Of a stretch of 64,000 bases of DNA, positions 53,729 through 63,201 are shown in pieces. The notes beneath the pieces are model-generated. The model saw only the letters and a program-made list of their open reading frames with translations. It made no database searches and was not told the DNA's origin. Positions within the stretch are counted from its first letter, which is position 1. The number at the start of each line of letters is the position of its first letter. The stretch spans positions 248,001 through 312,000 of the forward strand of contig JAGVSM010001257.1 in NCBI GenBank assembly GCA_022494885.1. The letters run 5' to 3'. The DNA is from Micrasema longulum. Taxonomy: Eukaryota > Arthropoda > Insecta > Trichoptera > Brachycentridae. The position numbers were made by a program, and so were the translations under genes.

Positions 53729-54289
53729 TTTTATTTATCTTCCATTCTATCTGCTCCATAAGGTCTTAAGGTTCTTATGCATTCATCTTTGCATATAAGG
53801 ATAGTAATTACGAATAGTTTGAACATAATTGTCACTAGTTCGGTACATGTGTTCTAAACAACGGCTGTTCTTCAAATTTTTTATCAGGCTTTACTGTTAT
53901 TGGTACAAACATAACACCAAAACCATAGCTAAAAACATGGAAACCCGGGAAGCCATTGAAGAACTGCAGCCGGTATCGAGAATGAGAACATCATATTGTC
54001 AATGCTCCCACTTATATCTTGGACCTATGGTAAATCCTTTAACATTCTGCCAAAAAATTTCGGGGCATTTCAAAATACTCAAAATTCAAGCAGAAAATAA
54101 AAAAATACATTAACGAATAGAATGCAACTAACCCGGAAACTTTAGTCAAGCTACTTACACTTAGTTGAAATTTGTAACAATACACTTGTATTTGAAAACA
54201 ATTATATTTTTAATATCTATGTAAAAAGTCTAAAACATTTCATCGTGTAAAAATATATATCACACTAAACTAAAGTTGCAAAATGTCTT
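53729..54289. other. Unassigned non-coding DNA
   Basis: The 94-codon frame 53829-54113 (RYMCSKQRLFFKFF...) shows no family motif and lacks supporting signals. Confidence 0.45.
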
Positions 54290-54870
54290 CCTCGGCCATT
54301 TAGGTATATAACTAGAGTAAGCATGAGCGTTCGAAATATGGTCCTTCAACCTGCGGCCAATTGGCATATGTTTGATAGAACGGACTTTATTCTGTTGCGA
54401 GCGTCCCCCGGCTACTTTTAAACTTTTGTCTCCTCGCAATTACTAAAAAGCATATATGTACGCTAAGATATTGCATAAATAGATCTAGAAAAAATAGAAA
54501 CAGCGATGGTATAACCTTTCACCGGTAGGTTATGTTTTTATCAATGAATACTTGTTTAAAAAAGCTATTTTCATGTTGAAAACGTTCTGTTAAGATGTTA
54601 CCAGTCGTGAGTTAGTCGGTCGTATAGTGAAACGATAAACAAAGGTGACGCGTATGCGGAAGGGAGCGATGTACTAAATAGAACTCACAGTACACCGATG
54701 TAAACAGTCCGTCCTTTTTACTGTACTACGTGTTTTCCTTGCCAAAGTCGACGTAATATGGCGTGCGACACTTGCCCCCTCCGCTGGTCATTTATTTCCT
54801 TTCTTTTAGGGACGATTTTTAAGTTCCGATATGTATGGAGTGTCATCTCTATATATTATATCTCAATGTA
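54290..54870. mobile_element. Repeat K, copy 2
   Basis: Second copy of 31673-32236 in the same orientation, with small insertions (for example AAACTTTTG at 54420 and AAAAATAGAAACA at 54490). Ends TCAATGTA. The left end is slightly eroded. Confidence 0.75.
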
Positions 54871-55449
54871 CGGGTTTTCCCAGTGAGGAATACATTGTTA
54901 ATCAAATTACATAATGTATTCTTATGACGTATAATATCAATAAATAAAATAAATGAATGTTATAAATTCTTACTGAATAAGGATCCAATTTATTTGAATT
55001 GTTAACTTTAATTAATTTAAATTATCGAATTCATAATACCATAGTAACTGCTCGCATCATGCATTTATAATTTTCTTTCTTTAGTTTGTATTTTTCTTAC
55101 TCGGTATTTCAATGTATTGTAAGTTACTTGACAAATCAAAAGCTCCGTATTTATTATTAAGGTTCACACATATCGTGTACCAGTGCCATGAGTTCATAAA
55201 AAGCAGAAGTTTATGAAGAAAACGATATCTAAATGATTCGTATACTCCGCTTCGAATTACCAACTGAGACAGGATTCACACGAAGAGGTTTTATCCTGTC
55301 ATTTTATTATCAAAATAAACACTTTGTTGGGAATGAAACAAACATTTAAACGATTTTGTGTTTACTTACATTGGCAAAATGTACACAATTTATGGGAATC
55401 CCAAAACCATAACTTCACTACAAAAGCAAATTAGTGTTATTCAATTTAG
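54871..55449. other. Non-coding AT-rich DNA
   Basis: Nothing recognised. Confidence 0.5.
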
Positions 55450-55985
55450 ACCTAAATTTGTTTAAACTGAAAAAGAAATCATTTTGAGAAGGGAACATGG
55501 AAGTCTAGACTTTTACAGGACTTATGACCTGTTATTGGCTGATTTAAGTAGCCATTTTGGACTGTGTAACATTAACCATTCTGCCTATGTTTAAAACATC
55601 CACATTTCCTCAACTCGTCCATCTGTTGATTTTTGTGAAGTAAAAGGGCCGAAACCTTTATCATGCGGATGAGATTCATCTGACTGAAACAATTCACCTA
55701 CTGGGCAACGCCTGAAAACAATTTTTCGATTTTAATACATCTTTTATACTAGTCAGTTTAATTAACGATGTTTTGGGTATGTCCAAATATTTGTAGACAG
55801 GCAGAATTTCCTTTCCCTAGGAAATCTTAATTTGGTGCAACAGAGAGGGAAAACATTTTAAGAAGGGAATACGGAAGTATAGGACTCTGTTCCAACAAAT
55901 TTATATCTAAATAACTCCCTAAGGAGGAAATCTAGCATGTCTACAAACTTTTGAAAATACTAAAAACATCGTTTCTTTTTAAAAT
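55450..55985 (+). mobile_element. Family M element, internal region plus fold-back end
   Basis: Internal region (55490-55720): GGAAGTCTAGACTTTTACAG, TATGACCTGTTATTGGCTGA, TAACATTAACCATTCTGCCT, GCGGATGAGATTCATCTGAC and ACTGGGCAACGCC. It is followed at 55755-55985 by a fold-back: GATGTTTTGGGTATGTCCAA and CAGAGAGGGAAAACA pair with GGACTCTGTTCC, AACTCCCTAAGGAGGAAATC and AAAACATC. Same architecture as 38244-38788. Confidence 0.75.
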
Positions 55986-56019
55986 TTTATTCATTTATTA
56001 AATATTAACAATCTTATGA

Positions 56020-56147
56020 ATTACCCATATTTTTTAATTTAGATATAAGTTTGTTGTCAATGAGTTGTAAATAACTCACTATAAAAAAATGAGGTTCGCA
56101 CCTCGGAGTCGGTGAGTCCGTAACACTAACCACGGGACCACAAACCA
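56020..56147 (-). mobile_element. SINE-2 copy, reverse
   Basis: GAGTTGTAAATAACTCACTA, AGGTTCGCACCTCGGAGTCG and AGTCCGTAACACTAACCACG then GGACCACAA. It lacks the TTGGGGTAGAGTGG segment. Confidence 0.75.
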
Positions 56148-56232
56148 GTTTTATATATTAACAGGGACTAAGACCCCTTTGAAAAGGGATTATTATAGAA
56201 GTTATTAAACCAATAATTTTTTTTTATTCGCT

Positions 56233-56745
56233 TCAACAATATTTTGAGTTTGTCCAAATGTTGGTTGACTTACTGGTGTTCACTCCCAAGGAAGTTGTTA
56301 AGATTTTCATGTAACAATTGAGACGGAAAATATTTTAATAAATGAATTTTAGGCATTTAGAGGGCTGATGACCTATAGTAGGCTGGTTTAAGTAACCACT
56401 TTACACAATACCTCTAAAATATTCTCAATCTCGGTTGTAATCTTAATGTCGAACTCCAGACTTTGTCTAAAAACATTTGAACAAACTCAAATTACTATCG
56501 ATTAAGTCAGTTGGTTCCAGTAGAAGCATATTTAAAAAAAATGTTTCAGGCATGTTGCGGGTTGCCTATAAGTTGAAAAAATCTGTCAGATAAATCTCAC
56601 CCACATAAACAAAATGTTCAGCTCTATAACTTCACAATAATCAACAGATGAAAGAATAAAAAATATAAAAATAAAAATGAAAAAATGTCGTATAAGCTCT
56701 GTAAAAGCCTGGACCTCGTATGTACAGATTTTCATATGTCATAAG
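56233..56745 (-). mobile_element. Family M element, fold-back end plus internal region
   Basis: Fold-back 56235-56505 (TCAACAATATTTTGAGTTTG ... CATTTGAACAAACTCAAA), then the reversed internal region: CATGTTGCGGGTTGCCTATA, ATAAATCTCACCCACATAAA, TTCACAATAATCAACAGATG and TCTGTAAAAGCCTGGACC. Diverged. Confidence 0.7.
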
Positions 56746-56876
56746 CATAAAAATTGAGTACTTTTTTACAAGGATTTGTACACACTAAAAATCTAGTGTT
56801 TTTATATTATTTAAGTTACCATAAAAAAACAATATAATGAGTATGACTTATTTGAGTCCAGTACAATTAGACAAAT

Positions 56877-57669
56877 CGAGGGAAAAAAATCCTAGAATTT
56901 TGGAAATTGTCTTAAACGCTTCCTTTAGACTTAAATTAATTTACCCATTTTTGTTTTAGGAACTTTGGTTGTCGAGCTATGAGCTTCTAAAGTTGGATGC
57001 GAGGGAAAATGGCAAATTTCGGCGTTGAAAATCCTTCCAACTAATTTTATTTACATACGATAAACATTTATATGGAAATAATGTGTGTAGAAATTAATTT
57101 GGACAAAGTTCAAGGATGGCAAATGGTTAGAAGTGTGACTTTGGTTGTACGGGAGGGGATGAGCGGGAAGGGTTGGGTCATCGGCCCTGAACGACAAAAG
57201 GTGGGAACAAAAAACAATTATGCGTCTGAGCCCCTCCTTCGCAGTCGCAACTTCACACCATTCATTTTCTTCTCTGCAAAACTTCAAATTTAATTTCTAC
57301 ACACATCCATCTAAATGCTGTCGTTCGCAAATAAAATAAGTTTAAAATGATTTTGAACTCTGTAATATGCTATTTGCATTAGCATCCAAACTTTAGAAGC
57401 TCATAGCTCGGCAACCAAACGTTCTATGACAAAAAAGCAAAATACCATTTTTGTAGAAAATTTTATCACCATTAGTTTTGCATTTAAAATATGTTTCGAT
57501 AGGAGTGATAGTTTTCGCGATTTATGCGAAAAACTGAAAAATGGTACCTTTAAACCCCCGCCCCTCCTCGAGCTCACCCCCCACACTTGAGGACCTTTGA
57601 CACGCGTCAACCCAAGTCATAAGGAAGCGTTTAAAATCATTTTCAAATCTCTTGGATTTTTTTCCACCG
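56877..57669. mobile_element. Element P, 793-bp fold-back element
   Basis: TCGAGGGAAAAAAATCC at the left and GGATTTTTTTCCACCGA at the right are inverted. The match runs on through CTTAAACGCTTCC / GGAAGCGTTTAAA and GGTTGTCGAGCTATGAGCTT / AAGCTCATAGCTCGGCAACC (56967 and 57393). The inner part has G- and C-rich tracts. The opposing frames 57051-57293 on both strands are inside and not supported. Confidence 0.75.
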
Positions 57670-57670
57670 A

Positions 57671-57865
57671 CTTATTTATTTATTAACATATTACAACAGA
57701 GATGAAGACCATTTAAGAGAAGGTAATATAGAAGTCTAGGCATGTAAAGGGCTTATGACCTGTCAATGGCTGGTTTAAGTGGCCACTTTACACACTGTGT
57801 TACATTCACCATTCTGCCTATATTTGAACATCTATATTCCCTCAATTCTTTCATCATTTGTTGCT
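57671..57865 (+). mobile_element. Family M partial copy
   Basis: ACATATTACAACAGAGATGA, AGAAGTCTAGGCATGTAAAG, TATGACCTGTCAATGGCTGG, GTGGCCACTTTACACACTGT and ACATTCACCATTCTGCC. Confidence 0.75.
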
Positions 57866-57869
57866 CCAA

Positions 57870-57960
57870 ATGTCGCTTTAATCATCTGTTTCACGAGGGC
57901 AATGTGATCAGTCTTACGCTTTAGTTAATACATTGCAGCGTAAACAAGAAGTCAAGTAAA
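57870..57960 (-). mobile_element. SINE-1 body fragment
   Basis: GTGATCAGTCTTACGCTTTA and CATTGCAGCGTA, in reverse order relative to the full copies. Confidence 0.4.
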
Positions 57961-58237
57961 TCTCAAAGTGTAGCTGATGAAAAATATTATTTAAATCTTT
58001 TTGATAGTAATTTTGATACAGTTTACAGATTTTTATATACTATTTCAATTCTGTACTTCGATATATTTTGATATTATATGAATTAGATTGTGTTTAGTTT
58101 ATTTAAGTATTGTCACAAAAATGATTTTTTTTATGTTCCGTCCCAAAAAATAGTTTTTTAACACCTGAAAGGCCCATTTGTAATAAATGTATTGTATGTT
58201 TTATAAATAAATATTTAAAGAAAGTAATAAAAAAAAA

Positions 58238-58451
58238 CACCTTTTAAACCAATATATCTTTCCAGAAATTGGTCCCGAGACCTCTAGCGTATTAGACGAA
58301 CGCGCCAACGGCTACCTACTGCGAGGCAGAATTATCTCCACTCGATTTTCAGGATTTTTACTGGAGTGTGGTAATTGAGTCGAAAACAGTCCAGGATTCT
58401 GGTTCTATTTCAAACTTTATTTATAAAACTGTATTCTTCGTCTGCCCGGAC
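58238..58451 (-). mobile_element. SINE-1, long form, reverse, 3' truncated
   Basis: AACACCTTTTAAACC; head GGTCCCGAGACCTCTAGCG, ACGAACGCGCCAACGGC; 5' extension CTCCACTCGATTTTCAGGAT, GAGTCGAAAACAGTCCAGGA and AAACTGTATTCTTCGTCTGC. Non-coding. Confidence 0.75.
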
Positions 58452-59036
58452 ACACGACAATACGTAGGTTTTTAAAGCTTGGGTGTTGTAACAAAAATTC
58501 ACAAAATACATGCCGAGCTTATGTAAACTTAGTTTTTACAACGCCTATGTAAATAAAAAACACACTTTGCTGCACTGCATTCGTTACGGTATAAGTAATA
58601 AAACGAAGAAATCATTTTGATGGAACCTTTTTAAAATGTTCCTTTTTTCTACTCTTTATTTCATTGTTATTCTAATAATTATACTGTTTAGCACCCCTTG
58701 GGTATACAATAAATAATACATATATTATTTAAGCGCATTGGATTCAGTGAATATAATATTTGTAAGTACAAAAAAAACGATTTTCCCAAGTGGAACACTA
58801 AATTTTCATTATGGTTTCTCATCCCTCAGTGACCTTATAATCAAAGTATAATGATAGCCGAATAATTTTGAAAGAATGCTAGAAAGAAACTCTGTTGCTT
58901 ATGTGAAAAATAACTTTTCGTTTGCTTGTGGTTCAACAGAGAATCTAAAATTGATCCGTCTCTTTCTATAAATGCGCCAGTTTTGTTTGACCTGACCCCA
59001 AATCGCGAAATACCGCTATGCCGCGCAAAGTTTATA
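58452..59036. other. Non-coding DNA upstream of a candidate promoter
   Basis: No repeat match. A TATAAAT-like TCTATAAATG lies at 58966-58975. The 60-codon frame 58926-59108 crosses the proposed start site and is not supported. Confidence 0.45.
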
Positions 59037-59369
59037 CAGTATTCAGTCCTTCAGTCTTCAGTCGCGACGCAACCATTGGTCGAGCTGTTCATTGGAAGGG
59101 TTTCGTGAGTTTTTCTTCAAAGTGACGTGACAGTGATTTGAATTTGGAATCTGCGTTCGAAAAGTTAAAAAAGTGTTTCAAACGTTAAAAACGTTGTGCT
59201 TTCAATTTATGGTAACGAAAAAGTGCCTACTTCAAGTTTCATTTATATTCTGATTTTTAAGTTATTATACTATGCGTCGTTAAAAAATTGTTGTGTGGTT
59301 TCTGTGCAAATTGTTTTTAAAGAATGTGGTGCGAAAAGTAAGCAGGAATATTTCCTGCTAATATTTAAG
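59037..59369 (+). promoter_or_regulatory. Candidate core promoter and non-coding first exon
   Basis: Three overlapping initiator-like TTCAGT(C/CC) words at 59042-59063, then GCGACGCAACCATTGGTCGA. The sequence is repeat-free and somewhat less AT-rich, and has the AAAGTG, GTGACAGTG and AAAAAGTGTTTC style of insect 5' leaders. It ends TTTAAG directly before GTGAGT at 59370. No convincing coding frame; it fits a 5' UTR exon whose coding exons lie beyond the window. Inference only. Confidence 0.4.
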
Positions 59370-59375
59370 GTGAGT
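59370..59375 (+). promoter_or_regulatory. Strong 5' splice donor
   Basis: AAG followed by GTGAGT, a consensus donor, at the end of the candidate first exon. Confidence 0.45.
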
Positions 59376-59835
59376 TACCTCAATTTTAAATAATAAGTGT
59401 TACTTAATTTTGGTGCTAACTTATTATAGTAATATTAATTCAATTAGTAAAATAACTAGAAAATTATCTATTTGATTTTCTTTTTCATTGGGCACATTGT
59501 TTTCGATAAATTTTAATAAATGATTTGTCTTAATGAACGAATTCCTAGAAAAACACGCCTGACAGTTTTCTATGTATTTACAACAACGCCGACGCTTAGT
59601 AGAATTGTTTTTTTATATTAACCCTTATCATACGCCTAAGATTTTAAAACCCTGCATTGGTAGGTACTTAAGTTCAGCGTTAACTGTAATTTGATGTACG
59701 AAACTGATTTAATGAGTTTGATTTTTTTTTAAAGAGGAAAATTTGCACTTACCATTTTTAGAATGTCGTAAACAACTGTGTTAGAAAAATAGGAATCAAG
59801 TTATGAGATATAATAGGTAGACTCAGGTTAAAAAT
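59376..59835. other. Non-coding DNA, possibly start of a first intron
   Basis: AT-rich; no element recognised. Confidence 0.45.
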
Positions 59836-59874
59836 TCGGAATTTGATTCGTGAGTCCGCGACACTAACCCGTTT
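59836..59874 (-). mobile_element. SINE-2 scrap
   Basis: GATTCGTGAGTCCGCGACAC, then TAACCCG, as in the reverse SINE-2 heads. Confidence 0.5.
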
Positions 59875-59936
59875 CAAACAAAACACTTTAGTGAAAAAAC
59901 TTTTTTAGAATAAATATTTAATGTTGACAAAACTTA

Positions 59937-60531
59937 TCTTTATACATATAATTCCTCTGTACGTGTGATGTCACCGTACTCCTAAACGGCTGAACCGATT
60001 TACGTGCGGTTTTCAGAGAAATATAGGTCTTTGCGCTGTGCGTGTTCGTAGATATTAAAATCTTTAATCGAGTATGTAAAAAACAAGTTAGGAGCATAAA
60101 TGTTTTATTCATCGATCTACCAGGTTTGCATTTTAGGAGAATGCATTTGCAAAAAAATTGAAAGATGTTTTTTTTTTGTGTAAAAAAAAATTTTTTTTTT
60201 TAATGTTTACAAACATTATTAGTTTTTTGTGGATCTCAATCAGATTCTTTCCTTAAATTCCTTATAATTTCTGCCCATTTATTTCTTTTTATTGGATTTG
60301 TGGTAACACTAAAATAATATTAATTTCAATACATTTAAAAAATCGTATTCCTACATAAGTACACTCCTTTGTTAATATTTGTACCTACTTTAATTTAATA
60401 TTTGAATATTAACTAATTTTAGTTTTAGAATTTAATCACAAGCAAGTACCTAGATACCTACTTATCAAAAATAAGTATTTTCCCAAGGCAAGCCAACGTT
60501 CGGGCAGGACAACGTCTGTCGGGTCAGCTAG
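59937..60531 (+). mobile_element. Helitron-like non-autonomous element
   Basis: Starts A|TC (TCTTTATACATATAATTC) and ends CAGCTAG|T, with AACGTCTGTCGGGTCAGCTA just before the end, as in common lepidopteran Helitron-type elements (5' TC, 3' CTAG, insertion between A and T). The 5' part CTAAACGGCTGAACCGATTT is also typical of these elements. A poly(T)/poly(A) tract lies at 60167-60200. No helicase gene; non-autonomous. The reverse frame 59918-60112 is inside it. Confidence 0.65.
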
Positions 60532-60588
60532 TTTAGAATAAATATTCAATGACAATAAATGGAATAGTATATATGTATACACTCTCAT

Positions 60589-60846
60589 ATGAGGGGTTTA
60601 AAAGCAAAACCGCCGCTGTGATCAAGCATCACTTTTTTGAGACCAACTAAACTGCCAGCAAAAAGATTATTTCATTTCAGTTCAATGTGCAACTTGAGCG
60701 TAGCATAACAGGTAGCAAAAATACTATTTATTTTAAGTTGAATGTGCATATTAAACTTAAAAGAAATAGTTATTTGCTACTGATTTTGTTGATCTTCCCA
60801 TAAATACTGATCATGCACCGTGGCGGTTTTGCATTTAACCCCTCAT
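60589..60846. mobile_element. Element Q, 258-bp inverted-repeat element
   Basis: ATGAGGGGTTTAAAAGCAAA and ACCGCCGCTGTGATCA at the left; TGATCATGCACCGTGGCGGT and TTTGCATTTAACCCCTCAT at the right. About 36 bp of imperfect inverted end. Non-coding centre. Confidence 0.8.
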
Positions 60847-60873
60847 TTGTAAAATTTCTTTATTGCTCTAACT

Positions 60874-60960
60874 AAAAGTTCACGTTTTCACAACGAATGT
60901 TCACCACTACATCACTAAAGTTCACCACGACTTCACTGAAAGTTCACTACTACACCATTT
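60874..60960. repeat. Minisatellite, four units of about 22 bp
   Basis: AAAGTTCACGTTTTCACAAC, AATGTTCACCACTACATCAC, AAAGTTCACCACGACTTCAC and AAAGTTCACTACTACACCAT are successive diverged units. Confidence 0.8.
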
Positions 60961-61248
60961 GATTTGCTTCTACAAATAATATTTTTATTCTGCAAATACA
61001 CTATAAATAATAAATACTTTAGCTAAATAATATTTTTATGACATCAGAAAATAAAAACCTCCATTAAGGTGTTTCTTTCTGAAATATCCGATTGACTGCT
61101 AAGTAATTGGGGATACCTTATTGAAATTGATTGATGGATTAGTTTCTTAAATAAGGTACCTACTTACATTTTTAAATAAAGAAACTAGAAATCATGACAC
61201 AATAATCACTTTGCTTGTTCAGTATGATTAAAATTAACAGTTCATTTT

Positions 61249-61821
61249 CAACATATTACAACAGAGATGAAAAACATTTAAGAGAAAGTAATATATAAGT
61301 CTAGGCATCTACAGGGCTGGTTTAAGTGGCCATTTTACACACTGTGTAACATTCACCATTCTGCCCATATTTTTTAATATTTTTTTTAAAAAAAAGAAAT
61401 AATAGCGTTCTTATAATTAATCCAAATATTTCGATTTTGGTGACCATTTTCAACGAGTTGTAAATAACTCACTATTAGAAAATGGAAATCAAGTTGGGGT
61501 AGAGTGGGGTTCGAACCTCGGACCTCTGATCCGCGAGTCCGCAACACTAGCCACGGGACCACAACCCGATTCTTGAACCCGATTTGAACATCTATATTCC
61601 TCCAATTCTTTCATCTGTTGATGTTTGAGAAGTTATAGAGCTGAAACCTTTATTTATGCGGGTGAGATTCATTTAATTGAATTATTTCACCTACATACTA
61701 GGCAACGACTGAAAATGTTTTTTTTTCAATTTCTATATGTCTTCATGGACCAGGTGGATTTATCAACAATATTTTGAGTTTGTCCAAATTTTTGTAGACA
61801 AGGACTGGATTCAACTCCCTG
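61249..61821 (+). mobile_element. Family M element with a SINE-2 inside
   Basis: Reads CAACATATTACAACAGAGAT, AAGTCTAGGCATCTACAGGG and ACATTCACCATTCTGCCCAT to about 61372. It resumes at 61578 with TTTGAACATCTATATTCC, GCGGGTGAGATTCATTTAAT, ACATACTAGGCAACGACTGA, ATGGACCAGGTGGATTTATC and AACAATATTTTGAGTTTGTC. It ends GGATTCAACTCCCT at the border with a LINE. Confidence 0.8.
61373..61577 (-). mobile_element. SINE-2, fullest copy, inserted in family M
   Basis: T- and A-rich stretch (its tail), AGCGTTCTTATAATTAATCC, GAGTTGTAAATAACTCACTA, TTGGGGTAGAGTGGGGTTCG, AACCTCGGACCTCTGATCCG and CGAGTCCGCAACACTAGCCA, then CGGGACCACAAC. On the minus strand, A box GTGGTCCCGTGGCTAGTG and B box GAGGTTCGAACCCC. Confidence 0.85.
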
Positions 61822-61825
61822 TAAA

Positions 61826-62730
61826 ATCCAACTTTTTGCAAATGATGCACTAGTTTACGTATAAGGAGATAATTATGATACAGTGATAAATAATATTTAT
61901 TACGATTTAGGAATTATATCAAAATGGTTAGAAGTAAATAAATTGAAATTAAATATATCAAAAACAAAATATATGAATATTGGGAAAAAAAATAATACCC
62001 CAGGGTTACAATATTAATATTGATAATTTAAATATAAATTCTGTGGACTAAAAAAAGTATCTCGGGGTCTACTTGGATAGATATTTGAATTTCAAAACAC
62101 ATTCTCAATATGTAACAAAATTTTTTTTAAAAAAAATTCATTAATGGGAAGATTACGAAATGTAATAGATATAAAAATTATTATTCTTATATATAAAACA
62201 ATAATATGTTTACACATAAATTACTGTTCTTCCATTCTTTTTTTATGTAATGAAGAAGAAGTTAAAAATATACAAATTCTTCAAAATAAGGCGATGAGGA
62301 AAAAACTCCAAAAAAATATCTATTCTAATGAAGAAAGAATGCACAAAAAATTGGCTTGCTCACAGTAAAGCAACAAATTAAATAAAATGTAGCAGTTTTT
62401 ATACATAAAATAATTAAGGGGATGAATGAAATAAAAACAATAATAAAATTTAACCAACAATGTCATACATGTGAAACAAGGGGTAAAAAAAGATAGTATT
62501 ACCAATGAGGAGAAAAACAAAATCTCAAAACTCATTGTACAAGGGATTGAAGCTGTACTATGAGTTACCTGAAGAAATAAAGAAAATAGGAAAAATCGAA
62601 ATATTTCAAATTAATTTGAAAAAATATGTTATTGAGAAATTTTGATAAAAAAATTGTAATTTTATTAAAAGTTCATATTAGTTCTTAAGATGTTATTAAT
62701 TATCTTATAAAGCATAAATAAATAAAATAA
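61826..62730 (+). pseudogene. Non-LTR retrotransposon 3' end (RT palm to tail)
   Basis: Reads FANDALVYV (catalytic FADD changed to FAND), NNIYYDLGIISKWLEVNKLK, LNISKTKYMNIGKK, YLGVYLDRYLNFKTHSQYVT, LMGRLRNVIDIKIIILIYKT, IICLHINYCSSILFLCNEEE, VKNIQILQNKAMRK, and near the end LPEEIKKIGKIEIFQINLKK then YVIEKF. This is the order expected after the RT active site of a Jockey/CR1-like LINE. Several frameshifts; ends in AAATAAATAAAATAA. 5' truncated. Confidence 0.8.
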
Positions 62731-62782
62731 GTTCTACGCTTCAGTTGCCGGTCCAGGAACAACAAAATGGTTCAGTTTAAAC

Positions 62783-63003
62783 AGGCGCCGTGGCGTAGTT
62801 GGTTAGACGGCCAACTGTGAAACTGGCGTCGCGGGTTCGATTCCCGCCAGTTGCTAGAAAAACATCCAAGAAAGATTTTTTCCTCAATTGGTCTGGGTGT
62901 TGTGTATTTTTCATTACCTCCTTCCATATCCCTTCTATCCCACTTGCTGACAAGCCTCAAAATAGAGGCTTAGCGGGTTATTCCTTTAAAAAAAAAAAAA
63001 AAA
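62783..63003 (+). mobile_element. SINE-3 (tRNA-derived, poly(A)-tailed)
   Basis: Head GCGCCGTGGCGTAGTTGGTT (A box) and GGCGTCGCGGGTTCGATTCC (B box). The body ends CTTGCTGACAAGCCTCAAAA, GAGGCTTAGCGGGTTATTCC and a poly(A) run at about 62989-63003. The head keeps tRNA box sequences, but the acceptor ends do not pair, so it is not a working tRNA gene. The frames on both strands here are by-products. Confidence 0.8.
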
Positions 63004-63201
63004 CAACCTTTAAAATCAATTCACTCTGCCGGGAATCGAACAAACGACCTTAGAATGGTAGGCGAATGCGCCAACTACTGAACAAGAAGGCGCACTTTTC
63101 TCTACTCGAGTTCCTTGTTCAAGATTGTTACGGTGAGCAGCCATCGAGTCAAGCGCTCGTCTATTTCACACATAGAACTGTATTCTTTATCCGCCTGAAC
63201 A
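63004..63201 (-). mobile_element. SINE-1, long form, reverse, 3' truncated
   Basis: AACCTTTAAAATCAATTCAC, TCTGCCGGGAATCGAACAAA, GGTAGGCGAATGCGCCAACT, AGCAGCCATCGAGTCAAGCG and ATAGAACTGTATTCTTTATC then CGCCTGAAC. It lies directly after the poly(A) end of SINE-3. The + frame 63066-63266 overlaps it and is not a gene. Confidence 0.75.

Noticed and set aside
57051..57293. Frames on both strands near 57.1 kb
   Set aside because: Within fold-back element P; opposing frames reflect GC content.
62783..62855. Possible tRNA gene
   Set aside because: A and B boxes are good, but the acceptor ends and the anticodon stem do not pair properly; it is continuous with a SINE body and poly(A) tail.
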